Part shown: one piece after another, positions 17,969 to 25,400 of the stretch
Layout: every line of letters begins with the position of its first letter
How positions within the stretch are numbered: the stretch's first letter is position 1
From: SZUA-430 sp034440355
Lineage (GTDB): Bacteria > Pseudomonadota > Alphaproteobacteria > Micropepsales > Micropepsaceae
NCBI GenBank assembly: GCA_034440355.1
Contig: JAWXBY010000038.1
Location: 1-64,000 of the forward strand
DNA: 64,000 bases
Direction: 5' to 3'
The notes under the pieces: generated by a model
Seen by the model: only the letters and a program-made list of their open reading frames with translations
Databases searched by the model: none
What the model was told of the DNA's origin: nothing
Translations under genes and position numbers: made by a program

Positions 17969-18481
17969 CTAGCCGGCAGGCTTACCCTGAACAAACCGCG
18001 CCAAAAACCACTTGGTCAGCATCGCCCGTTCGTACCGAATCGCATCGCTTGAGGTAGACGAACGCCCAACGCCGTTGAGATACATAGGATCGCTGACAGT
18101 CTCTTCGCCGCTCGTCACCGCGCGCCCATTTTCATCCAACGCAAAGCGCAGCTTGATGCGCGGCGGGCTGATGTCGTCATAGACGCGCACGTCGTCCGCC
18201 CCTGACCGCAACGTGTCGCGCCGCCCCGCAATATCGACATCGACAACGTCGATCTTCAGCGTTTGGCTCGGCCCCAGATTGCGTTGCGCCAGCTCGGTCA
18301 AGTGCGCCCGAATCTCGCGCAGCACCACCTCGCGCGTCGGCTGCTCGCGCATACCGCCTTTGGCGCCGGGATCGCTATAGCCATCCGGGTCCAGGAAGTT
18401 CACCTCCGCCGTCCCGGCCAAAGCCGCCGACGCGCCGAAGACCAACGCGGCAACCGCCGCCGCAGTCGTGAGTACACGCAT
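17969..18481 (-). CDS. DUF3016 family exported protein
   Basis: A 170-residue protein with signal peptide MRVLTTAAAVAALVFGASAA. The mature start AEVNFLDPDGYSDPGAKGG matches the DUF3016 pattern (V-F-x-P-xx-Y-x-D), a family of unknown function in proteobacterial envelopes. The ATG at 18481 is chosen over an upstream frame because it begins the signal peptide. It is divergent from the PAP2 gene, with only about 100 bases between start codons. Confidence 0.75.
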   Translation of the reverse strand: MRVLTTAAAVAALVFGASAALAGTAEVNFLDPDGYSDPGAKGGMREQPTREVVLREIRAHLTELAQRNLGPSQTLKIDVVDVDIAGRRDTLRSGADDVRVYDDISPPRIKLRFALDENGRAVTSGEETVSDPMYLNGVGRSSTSSDAIRYERAMLTKWFLARFVQGKPAG

Positions 18482-18582
18482 GGGTCTGTCTCCCGTGTGA
18501 ATATGAGGCGCACATTTTACTATGCCCGGCGTGGCTGCCACCACACGCCTTCGTGTCCGGTTCCGGTGCTATAAGCAGGCCC

Positions 18583-19464
18583 ATGGACTCGTTTCTGCAC
18601 GATATGTCGTGGGTAGTGCCGCTGCGCTCGCCGGCTCTCACCCAAATCTTCCATGGCCTCACGCTGCTCGGCTACATGGAATTCTTCCTGGTGCTGCTGC
18701 CGGTCGGCTACTGGCTGTGGGACAAGGCGCTGTTCACGCGCGTCGCGATCCTCGTGGGCATCGTGGGCCTTTCGAATTCCTTTTTGAAGGATCTGTTCCA
18801 GGATCCACGTCCGCCGTTCGCGCTCGCACTCGACGGCCGCGTCGGCGATTCCTTCGGCCTGCCATCCGGCCACGCGCAGGTTGCGGTCGCAATGTGGCTC
18901 TGGCTCGCCTATGAGATCAAACGCCCGTGGGCCTGGATCGTTGCTGTATTGATCGCGGCCGGTGTCTGCGCGTCACGCCTCTATCTCGCGGTCCACGATA
19001 TCGAAGACGTTCTCGCAGGCATCATTCTCGGCCTCGCGAGCATCGCCGTCCTCATCGTGCTGATCTCCGACGACTTCAAAGCCTGGCACAATCTCAGCCC
19101 GGCCGTTCAGCTCGCGGGCATCGCCGCGCTCGCGCCGCTCATGTGGCTCATCTGGCCGCGCCACCCGTTGCCGGTTTCGATCTACGCGCTTGTCGCCTTC
19201 CTCTTCTTCTGGTGGCTTGGCCGCATGATCGAACAACGCGCCATCCATTACCGGCGTCACAAGAATTGGATCGTCGCCGGCCTCGCGACCGTCGTCGGCG
19301 TCGTGGTCCTGTTCGGCTTCATGTGGATGAGCGCCAGACCTTTGGACGTGTTGCCCAAGGAGGCGGCACTCGCGATCCAATTTGCCGTAATTTCACTCTA
19401 CGTGACGGCACTGGCGCCTGCCGCGTTCCGGGCCATCGGCCTTGCGGATCGCAGCGCGCCTTAA
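18583..19464 (+). CDS. PAP2-family membrane phosphatase
   Basis: Integral membrane phosphatase of the PAP2/lipid-phosphate superfamily (293 residues from MDSFLHDMSW). The three motifs are present: KDLFQDPRPP, LPSGHAQ and SRLYLAVHDIEDV, carrying the conserved Lys-Arg, Ser-Gly-His and Arg-His-Asp residues. There are about eight hydrophobic segments, including a C-terminal extension beyond the phosphatase core (about 190-293) with further helices. The substrate could be phosphatidic acid, undecaprenyl pyrophosphate or another lipid phosphate. Confidence 0.87.
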   Translation: MDSFLHDMSWVVPLRSPALTQIFHGLTLLGYMEFFLVLLPVGYWLWDKALFTRVAILVGIVGLSNSFLKDLFQDPRPPFALALDGRVGDSFGLPSGHAQVAVAMWLWLAYEIKRPWAWIVAVLIAAGVCASRLYLAVHDIEDVLAGIILGLASIAVLIVLISDDFKAWHNLSPAVQLAGIAALAPLMWLIWPRHPLPVSIYALVAFLFFWWLGRMIEQRAIHYRRHKNWIVAGLATVVGVVVLFGFMWMSARPLDVLPKEAALAIQFAVISLYVTALAPAAFRAIGLADRSAP

Positions 19465-19765
19465 CAAGTTGCGGCTTTCCCGACACAGCGCACCAATGTC
19501 CGCGCGTGTCACATGAGATTTACACTCGGACGCCCCGCACGCGGTACCTTGGATACAGCCGCGTGATTCGAAGGGGGTCACAACGTCAGTGCCAGTACGG
19601 CGAGTCAAAGACCGACACGAGTCTTGCGCAAACGTTTTGAGCGCGAGCAGAGCTGCACCGACGCCCTATTCGCCTGCAATCAAGCATCAACTGATCATGA
19701 CTTTGTGTGGCCAGAGCGCCCGCTTGCACACGCACGCGCGCGCTCGAGTAACGAGGGATTGAGCT
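19465..19765. other. Intergenic region upstream of phoH
   Basis: About 300 bases with no convincing coding frame. A GAGGG 8 bases before the phoH ATG is the ribosome site. I see no clear -35/-10 pair and no strong terminator for the PAP2 gene. Confidence 0.4.
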
Positions 19766-20530
19766 ATGGGCAAGAAGGCAAGCCGCAGACGCATGCGTGA
19801 CGATCTTCAAGAGCGTTCGAAAGTCCGCGCGCTGTTTCCCTCGAACGGCGCGTGGTCGCCGCTAGAAAACGGTCATCGTCCCCCACAACCGCAGCAACAG
19901 GAACGCAGCTACACCCGCAACGTCAAACCCTGCTCCGACAATCAGCGCCGCCTTCTGGAGTCGATCGACAAGCGTAATCTCGTTGTCGCCGTCGGACCGG
20001 CCGGCACCGGCAAAACCTTCCTCGCTATCGCCAAAGCCGTCGAGGCATTGGAAGAAGGCAAGACCAGCCGCATCATCCTCTCGCGTCCCGCCGTCGAAGC
20101 CGGCGAAAGCTTAGGCTTCCTGCCCGGCGCCCTCGAAGACAAACTCGCGCCGTATCTGCGTCCGCTCTACGACGCGCTCTCCGAACGCCTCGGCGGCAAG
20201 CGCTTGAAGACGTTGCTCGCCGAAAACATCATCGAAATCGCGCCTGTCGCCTATATGCGCGGCCGCACGCTGAACAACGCCTTCATCGTCATCGACGAAG
20301 CGCAGAACTGCACCTACGGCCAGCTCAAGATGCTGCTCACGCGTTTGGGTTGGCACTCGACGATGGTGATGACGGGCGATCCGGATCAAACGGACCTGCT
20401 GCCGGGCATCAGCGGCCTCGGCCAAGTCGCCGACCGCCTCTCGACGCTCGACGACATCGCCGTCGTGCGCCTCGAAGATCGCGACATCGTCCGCCACCCG
20501 CTCGTCGCAGCGATGCTGACGGTTCTCTAG
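19766..20530 (+). CDS. PhoH family ATPase
   Basis: Cytosolic P-loop NTPase of the PhoH family, linked in other bacteria to RNA metabolism and phosphate starvation. The product (254 residues) starts MGKKASRRRMRDDLQER (basic). Walker A is VGPAGTGKTF and Walker B is FIVIDEAQN; a helicase-like MTGDPDQ follows. It is shorter than the 330-residue PhoH with an N-terminal KH-like domain found beside ybeY, so it is a second PhoH-type protein rather than the ybeZ orthologue. Transcription ends at a strong hairpin downstream. Confidence 0.88.
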   Translation: MGKKASRRRMRDDLQERSKVRALFPSNGAWSPLENGHRPPQPQQQERSYTRNVKPCSDNQRRLLESIDKRNLVVAVGPAGTGKTFLAIAKAVEALEEGKTSRIILSRPAVEAGESLGFLPGALEDKLAPYLRPLYDALSERLGGKRLKTLLAENIIEIAPVAYMRGRTLNNAFIVIDEAQNCTYGQLKMLLTRLGWHSTMVMTGDPDQTDLLPGISGLGQVADRLSTLDDIAVVRLEDRDIVRHPLVAAMLTVL

Positions 20531-20544
20531 AAGCTGAAACGAAG

Positions 20545-20568
20545 AAGGGGCCGGCGAACCGGCCCCTT
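20545..20568 (+). terminator. Hairpin terminator after phoH
   Basis: Perfect 10-bp stem (AAGGGGCCGG / CCGGCCCCTT) closed by a CGAA tetraloop, 15 bases after the phoH stop. The following T-tract is weak (TTCATTCC), but the converging orientation of the next gene supports a terminator role, possibly in both directions. Confidence 0.7.
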
Positions 20569-20598
20569 CATTCCATCTGGGGAGATGAAGCGCGAGCG

Positions 20599-20889
20599 TT
20601 ACGCGCCGAGAAGCACTTGCGCCGTCACCACCGCGCCGAGCGCGAGGCAGGCGAAATAGGCTGTGAAAGACGAGCGGCTGCGGAACGTGCCCGGTCGCGT
20701 GAAGATCGACTTCGCCGCGTCGGCAAAACCCATCTGCTCGCGCGCGATCAACTGCTGACCGGTGAACACGACGACGATCGCGGCCGCGATGAAGAACGCA
20801 TCGCCGGAGGCGACGAGTCCGAGCTGCAAAAGCACCAGCACCGCCGCCATCAGGCCCACGGTCACGACGCCCACAATCTTGCCAAGCAT
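20599..20889 (-). CDS. Small membrane protein, unknown function
   Basis: A 96-residue protein with about three hydrophobic helices: VGVVTVGLMAAVLVLLQLGL, FFIAAAIVVVFTG and ACLALGAVVTAQVLLGA. Between helices two and three it has a soluble loop with AREQMGFADAAKSIFTRPGTF. I do not recognise the family. Codon use matches the neighbours, and the gene has its own upstream region with two palindromes. Confidence 0.7.
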   Translation of the reverse strand: MLGKIVGVVTVGLMAAVLVLLQLGLVASGDAFFIAAAIVVVFTGQQLIAREQMGFADAAKSIFTRPGTFRSRSSFTAYFACLALGAVVTAQVLLGA

Positions 20890-20949
20890 GACGCTCTCTC
20901 ACTTTGCGCAGACATGGATGCTGCACCTGCGAAGTGAGATATCTATTTC

Positions 20950-20988
20950 AAACGGCCGTTTCAAGCCCCAAAGTGACGTCAGCGTCAC
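20950..20988. promoter_or_regulatory. Two palindromes upstream of a small membrane-protein gene
   Basis: A perfect 12-bp palindrome AAACGGCCGTTT (20950-20961) is followed 11 bases on by the dyad GTGACG-TCAG-CGTCAC (20973-20988). They lie 61-99 bases upstream of the leftward gene at 20889, where a regulator would bind. No regulator is identified. Confidence 0.45.
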
Positions 20989-21013
20989 CAATTCGTGAAC
21001 GCCACGCCCCGTC

Positions 21014-21325
21014 TCAGATGATGAACAGCCGCAACACGCAGAAGCCCAACACGAACGACCAGATCACGCACAGGGCAAAGCAGCCGACGACATAGGCCGC
21101 AGGCCAATCTCCGATCTGAAGCGACCGGTTGGCCGCACGGAACAGAATATGGGGCCCGGCAAGCAGCAAAAGCCCAACGACCATAAGGCGCCGGATGTCC
21201 GAGGTCACAGGAAAATGGAAGATGGACTGACCATTGGTCACCAGCTGAAACACGTTGGAGACGACGCCGGAAATGACGAACCCGATCGCGAGTCCGAAAA
21301 CAATGGTCTGGGCAAGATCGAGCAT
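21014..21325 (-). CDS. Small multi-pass membrane protein, unknown function
   Basis: A 103-residue protein with three hydrophobic segments: IVFGLAIGFVISGVVSNVF, LMVVGLLLLAGPHILF and VVGCFALCVIWSFVLGFCVL. A short soluble stretch (GQSIFHFPVTSDIRR) follows the first. It resembles uncharacterised alphaproteobacterial membrane proteins, but I cannot assign a family. It is transcribed leftwards, 124 bases before the next small membrane gene, possibly in one transcript. Confidence 0.7.
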   Translation of the reverse strand: MLDLAQTIVFGLAIGFVISGVVSNVFQLVTNGQSIFHFPVTSDIRRLMVVGLLLLAGPHILFRAANRSLQIGDWPAAYVVGCFALCVIWSFVLGFCVLRLFII

Positions 21326-21601
21326 TTAGGGGGCACTGCCTTTAGACTAGAGGTTACCCCCTCAGCAGCACCGGACGTGCCACCCGCCGACCGGCAGTTT
21401 TGCTGACCCGGCGCGTGCGCCGCGTCCCATTTTGCGACAGAAACCGTGCGGCTCTCGCACACACGCTATTGCAGTGCAAAGGCAGGCACGGCACGTTGTC
21501 GCCCGGTAGGGGGCAGGCGACTGTGGCAAAGCGATCACGATCCCGGTCCGTGAAATGACGACAGCTCGATTCAAAGATTCCGGAAACCACTCGGGACGAT
21601 A

Positions 21602-22357
21602 GTGCCGGTCATGAAAATTGACCAACGCGATGCCGACGCCGCTCTCGGCGGCAACAGTGAAGTCCACGCGCACTCCAGTTGGATGCTGCCGGCGATCGTG
21701 CTCGCGCTCGCGGTGGCCATCGCCGTCGGCGTGTTCTTTTACTTGACGGGCCCGACCGTTGACGAGATCCAGGGCAACCTGCCCTCGCCCACCGCATCTA
21801 AGGAAACCGCCGACATCCGCATCGACGGCGCGCTGTTCCGCATCCCTGCGAACTACACGAAATTCAGCCGTTCGCGTTACAACGGCGATCAGGACGACGT
21901 GCCGATGCACGCCCTGTTGCCGAATATGTCGCCGTGGTCGCCGGGCGACGCTGCAGCCTTCGCCAGCAACGCCCCCGAGGCGCGCGTGATTCACTTCACG
22001 CTCGCGATCGATCGTCAGGCGCTGACCTATCAGGAAAAATTCGAACGCGGCATCAAACCCGCAGCCCAAGTCGAAGACGGCGAGCCCGGCCCCTTCGGCC
22101 TCACGCAGTACAAATTCGGCCCCAACACCGGCTACGAAAACACCGAGTGGTTCACCGCCAAACTGGAAGACGGTACAGAACTGGTAATGCGTTGCGACGC
22201 GTCGGCGAACCCCGACTTCGGCTCAAGCTGCATGCGCGTCACGCGTCTCGCCGACAACGTCGGCCTGACCTACAAATTCAAACGCGCCCACCTCGCGCAA
22301 TGGAAACAAATCGAAGCCGGCATCATGGGCCTCATCGATTCCTTCCGCCCGAAGTGA
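21602..22357 (+). CDS. Single-pass membrane protein, unknown function
   Basis: 251 residues with an N-terminal cytoplasmic tail, one hydrophobic helix (MLPAIVLALAVAIAVGVFFY) and a periplasmic domain of about 200 residues. That domain has two Cys in MRCDASANPDFGSSCMRVT that could form a disulfide. The GTG at 21602 is kept because GGGA lies about 6 bases upstream; an ATG at 21611 is the alternative. No family recognised. The coding character is clear from G/C-rich third positions. Confidence 0.7.
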   Translation: MPVMKIDQRDADAALGGNSEVHAHSSWMLPAIVLALAVAIAVGVFFYLTGPTVDEIQGNLPSPTASKETADIRIDGALFRIPANYTKFSRSRYNGDQDDVPMHALLPNMSPWSPGDAAAFASNAPEARVIHFTLAIDRQALTYQEKFERGIKPAAQVEDGEPGPFGLTQYKFGPNTGYENTEWFTAKLEDGTELVMRCDASANPDFGSSCMRVTRLADNVGLTYKFKRAHLAQWKQIEAGIMGLIDSFRPK

Positions 22358-22398
22358 CCGTCTTGCGCACGTCAGTGCGCAGTCGACTCTGCCTAACA

Positions 22399-22454
22399 AC
22401 AAAGACACCAAGGCACGAAGAGGCATGAGCGCCTTCGTGCCTTGGTGTCTTTGT
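22399..22454. repeat. 22-bp perfect inverted repeat between converging genes
   Basis: The arms 22399-22420 and 22433-22454 are exact reverse complements (ACAAAGACACC... / ...GGTGTCTTTGT) with a 12-base loop. The sequence resembles the CTTCGTGxCTTxGTGTCTTTGTG-type dispersed palindromes seen in many proteobacteria. Placed between converging genes, it could end transcription in both directions. Confidence 0.7.
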
Positions 22455-22491
22455 GGTAAAGCTGGATCGCAGTCGCGCTAACGCGCGAGAA

Positions 22492-22731
22492 CTACGGCTT
22501 CTTGACGGCGGGCGTCGGCGCCGGCGGCAGGTCCATCTCCAGGATCGCCATCTCGAAGTGATACGTCGTCTCGCCGTCTTCGGTGTCCTTGAAGATGACG
22601 CCGATGAATTCGTCGCCCACCATCACCTCGACGGAATCCTTCTTTGTCGGACGCGCCTCGATGCGGATCGTGTCCAAACGGAAAAGCGAACGCAGGTATT
22701 TTTCGACGCGCAGGATTTCTGTTCTGTCCAC
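22492..22731 (-). CDS. DUF3126 family protein
   Basis: Short alphaproteobacterial protein of unknown function (79 residues), starting MDRTEILRVEKYLRSLF and continuing IRIEARPTKKDSVEVMVGDEF and GETTYHFEMAILEMDL. The family is usually about 70-80 residues, so this is full length. It is predicted to be a small cytosolic alpha/beta domain. Confidence 0.82.
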   Translation of the reverse strand: MDRTEILRVEKYLRSLFRLDTIRIEARPTKKDSVEVMVGDEFIGVIFKDTEDGETTYHFEMAILEMDLPPAPTPAVKKP

Positions 22732-22803
22732 GGGAGTGCTCGCTTGAGGAAAAGGGCGGAAGGCGTTTCGCGGCGGAGAATAGAGCGAAAGCGCGGGGGA
22801 TTC

Positions 22804-23586
22804 CTAGTCTTCGACCAAATAGCCCTGCAGCCACAGCCGGCCGGTGATTTCATCGCCGGGCTTCGGCCGGTAGCCCGCCGGCAACACGTGCTCCGCCGCA
22901 TAGAGCGCGACGTCGACCATGCTCTGCCCCGTCCGCGCGACCGTCACCCTCATGCGATAGACCGTGCCCGTGTCCAGCCGCATCGGATAGACGTGCTGCA
23001 CCGTGGCGCGGAATTCGTAATCGTCGTTGCCGCCCTGCCGCGCCGGCTTCAGCACGTCCGGCGGCGCGACCGTATCGCACCCGCGCACGACGCGCAGACC
23101 ATACGGCCTCAGCGAATACGCAAACGCCGACAGCGCAAACTGATAACTCTCGCCGACCTGATAGTCGCCGCCGTTCTTGAAGAACAAGGTATCGAAAAAC
23201 GAAATCTCGGCGCCGTCTTCCGTGCGCCCGCGAATTTGTCCTTCCGCGCCGCCGGTCGAAGCGACATGCTCGATGCGCACCGGATGCGTGATCGCGCCCG
23301 CCGCAAACGGAAACGCAGAGAGCACGCAGCCCGACGACGTTTGCCGCTCCGTCAAAAGCAAAACCATGTGACGCACGTCGCCGTCCGCTTCCGCCATCGC
23401 GGTCAGCGTGTCGGCGCGGCCGCCGCCCGGCATCGCGCGCGTCTCCGGCAGCTCGACCTGCGCGATGATCGACGACTTCGCAACGATGCTTTTGATGCGC
23501 GCACGGATTTCTTCGGGCGCATCGGGATATAATGAGGCCCAATGCGTCGCGTGCGCGTCGATTACGGCACTCGGCTTTTCCATCAT
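22804..23586 (-). CDS. Conserved protein of unknown function
   Basis: A 260-residue soluble protein from MMEKPSAVIDAHATHW. The N-terminal half is acidic and helical; the C-terminal half is beta-rich (MRVTVARTGQSMVDVALY, KPGDEITGRLWLQGYLVED). There is no signal peptide and no motif I recognise. A GTG at 23604 is an alternative start. It is divergent from the FAD-dependent oxidase gene with about 90 bases between them. Confidence 0.65.
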   Translation of the reverse strand: MMEKPSAVIDAHATHWASLYPDAPEEIRARIKSIVAKSSIIAQVELPETRAMPGGGRADTLTAMAEADGDVRHMVLLLTERQTSSGCVLSAFPFAAGAITHPVRIEHVASTGGAEGQIRGRTEDGAEISFFDTLFFKNGGDYQVGESYQFALSAFAYSLRPYGLRVVRGCDTVAPPDVLKPARQGGNDDYEFRATVQHVYPMRLDTGTVYRMRVTVARTGQSMVDVALYAAEHVLPAGYRPKPGDEITGRLWLQGYLVED

Positions 23587-23673
23587 GGGATCGCGACTAG
23601 GCACGGTTCTGAAGCCCTTGGCAAGAGCGCAACTGCCTCTTGATGTTTTTCAAAGTTTGGTTCTCAAAGAATC

Positions 23674-24954
23674 ATGACTGCTTCGCGAATTGACTCATAT
23701 TACGTGGCCAGCGCAATCGACCGGCGCGCGCGTCCACAACTCGAAGGCTCGCATGACGCCGACGTCTGCGTGATCGGCGCGGGCTATACGGGACTGTCGT
23801 GCGCACTTCATTTGGCGCGAAGCGGAATGAAGGTCGTCGTCCTCGAAGCAGAGACGGCGGGCTTCGGCGCATCGGGGCGCAACGGTGGTCAGGTGATCAC
23901 GGGTCAGCGCGTCGATCAACAGGATCTCGAACGCAAATATGGTGAAGCGCACGCTCACCACCTGTGGAACTCCGCGCTCGAAGCACGTTCGCTGGTATTG
24001 TCGCTGATCGAGTCGCACAAAATAAAGTGCGATGTCGCGCCGGGCCACGTCGTCGCCGCGGTTCGCGAAAGCCACGCACGCGACCTCGAAACCCACGTCG
24101 AGCATCTCGCGACGCGATACAACTACAAAGAAGCCCGCTATGTACCGGCCACCGACATGCCGGCGCTGGTCGCGACGCAGAACTACAAAGGCGGCATGTA
24201 CGACACGGGGGGCTATCACCTCCACGCGCTCAACTACGCCCTCGGCCTCGCCCGCGCCGCCGAAGACGCCGGCGCTATGATCTTCGAAAAGTCGCGTGTC
24301 GCGAAAGTAGACCCCGGCGAAAGAGTCAGGGTCGAAACACAGACCGGTGCGGTGACAACAAACTTCGTCGTCTACGCCTGCAACGGCTACCTCGGCGATC
24401 TGAACAAAGAACTCGCGCGCACCATCATGCCGCTCTCGAACTACATCGCCGCGACCGAGCCCTTGGGCGATGCGCGCGCCAAGGCGCTCATTCCGTCGGG
24501 CGCAGCGATCGCCGACACCAAGTTCGTCCTCGACTACTATCGATTGTCAGCGGACGGACGATTGCTGTTCGGCGGGGGCGAAACCTATGGCGACCGCGAC
24601 GTCGAAAACGCGTCGGAGATCGTTCGCCCGCACATCGAGCGCGTATTCCCTCAGCTCAAAGGCGTGCGAATCGACTACGCCTGGGGCGGCCGCCTGGCGA
24701 TCACCCTGCCCCGCCTGCCCCATGTCGGCCGCCTCACACCCACGACATACTTCGCTCAAGGTTACTCAGGCCAAGGCGTGGCGATCGCGACACTGGTGGG
24801 AAAATTGATCGCCGAAGCCATCACCGGCCAAGCCGCGCACTTTGACGTTTACGCCAGCCTCAAGATCCCGCAGTTGCCCGGCGGCGCGCTGTTTCGCAAG
24901 CCGCTGCAGGCTTTGGGCCTGTTCTGGTATGCGCTACGCGACCGCGTCGGTTAA
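23674..24954 (+). CDS. FAD-dependent amine/amino-acid oxidase (gamma-glutamylputrescine oxidase-like)
   Basis: DAO-family flavoprotein of 426 residues. It has the dinucleotide-binding motif VIGAGYTGLSCALHLARSG, then FGASGRNGGQV as in PuuB/OrdL-type oxidases, a second nucleotide-contact region FVVYACNGYL, and a C-terminal FAD-contact GYSGQGVAIATLVGKL. PuuB oxidises gamma-glutamylputrescine on the route to GABA; gabT and gabD lie 32-36 kb away in this window, which would fit. No puuA or puuC is seen beside it, so the substrate stays open. Confidence 0.82.
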   Translation: MTASRIDSYYVASAIDRRARPQLEGSHDADVCVIGAGYTGLSCALHLARSGMKVVVLEAETAGFGASGRNGGQVITGQRVDQQDLERKYGEAHAHHLWNSALEARSLVLSLIESHKIKCDVAPGHVVAAVRESHARDLETHVEHLATRYNYKEARYVPATDMPALVATQNYKGGMYDTGGYHLHALNYALGLARAAEDAGAMIFEKSRVAKVDPGERVRVETQTGAVTTNFVVYACNGYLGDLNKELARTIMPLSNYIAATEPLGDARAKALIPSGAAIADTKFVLDYYRLSADGRLLFGGGETYGDRDVENASEIVRPHIERVFPQLKGVRIDYAWGGRLAITLPRLPHVGRLTPTTYFAQGYSGQGVAIATLVGKLIAEAITGQAAHFDVYASLKIPQLPGGALFRKPLQALGLFWYALRDRVG

Positions 24955-25035
24955 CAAATTTTTCCGCTCGACACTAGAAATCGACTCATGCAAATCTACA
25001 ATCCTGTTCATCAATCAACGGAAGGAGGTGATCCA

Positions 25036-25113
25036 ATGTCGAGTGAGATTTTGGCGCTATTGCGGAGCCTGAAAGTCACGTGGACGTCGGAGCAACCTCT
25101 GGTGAACACCTGA
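25036..25113 (+). CDS. Putative 25-residue small protein with perfect Shine-Dalgarno
   Basis: An ATG at 25036 opens 25 codons (peptide begins MSSEILALLRSLKVTW, ends QPLVNT). It is preceded by AAGGAGGTGATCCA (25022-25035), an exact 14-nt complement of the conserved 16S rRNA 3' tail, with GGAGG 7 bases before the ATG. A possible -10 TACAAT lies about 35 bases upstream with only a weak -35. Three hairpins follow the stop, the last a strong terminator. The flanking oxidase and cysE genes both end here and cannot use this site. The peptide has an amphipathic Leu-rich first half. No family recognised; it could be a translated small gene or the coding part of a dual-function RNA. Confidence 0.6.
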   Translation: MSSEILALLRSLKVTWTSEQPLVNT

Positions 25114-25117
25114 AATT

Positions 25118-25187
25118 CTGATCGAAAGATCGGGGCTCTAAGCAAAGCCCATCTCACGGAAGGGCCGCTCTCACGAGCGGCCCTTTT
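25118..25187 (+). terminator. Three-hairpin 3' region ending in an intrinsic terminator
   Basis: After the small frame come a GAAA-tetraloop hairpin (25118-25133, CTGATC-GAAA-GATCGG), a short hairpin (GGCT...AGCC, 25134-25149) and an 11-bp stem AAGGGCCGCTC/GAGCGGCCCTT with TCAC loop (25160-25185). The last runs into TTTT. It is the best rightward terminator in this part of the window and defines a transcript end near 25187. Confidence 0.75.
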
Positions 25188-25244
25188 CATTTGCTGGGAG
25201 CGCCGGCTTCCAGCCCGCTCTTCTTGGCAACACACTCCCCTATC

Positions 25245-25389
25245 CGTCATGGCCGGGCTTGACCCGGCCACCCAGTGGCCGCGCGTCTGCGCGGCCGGGA
25301 AAGACCGCACACGGATCATAGTTCGAATGAATTCCAAGCGCGCACGGACGTGCGCGCACTGGGTGGCCGGGTCAAGCCCGACCATGACG
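25245..25389. repeat. Large intergenic palindromic repeat element
   Basis: Two 33-base arms (25245-25277 and 25357-25389) are reverse complements with a single mismatch. They contain CATGGCCGGGCTTGACC, a theme seen in dispersed alphaproteobacterial intergenic repeats. Inside the arms are further small palindromes near 25278-25297 and 25339-25356. The element sits between two gene ends, just before the cysE stop. Confidence 0.75.
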
Positions 25390-25400
25390 ATGGTGAGAGA

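Noticed and set aside
25022..25035. Exact anti-16S sequence as a possible rRNA gene remnant
   Set aside because: Only 14 bases match, on the complementary strand, with no flanking rRNA similarity; its spacing to an ATG favours a ribosome site.
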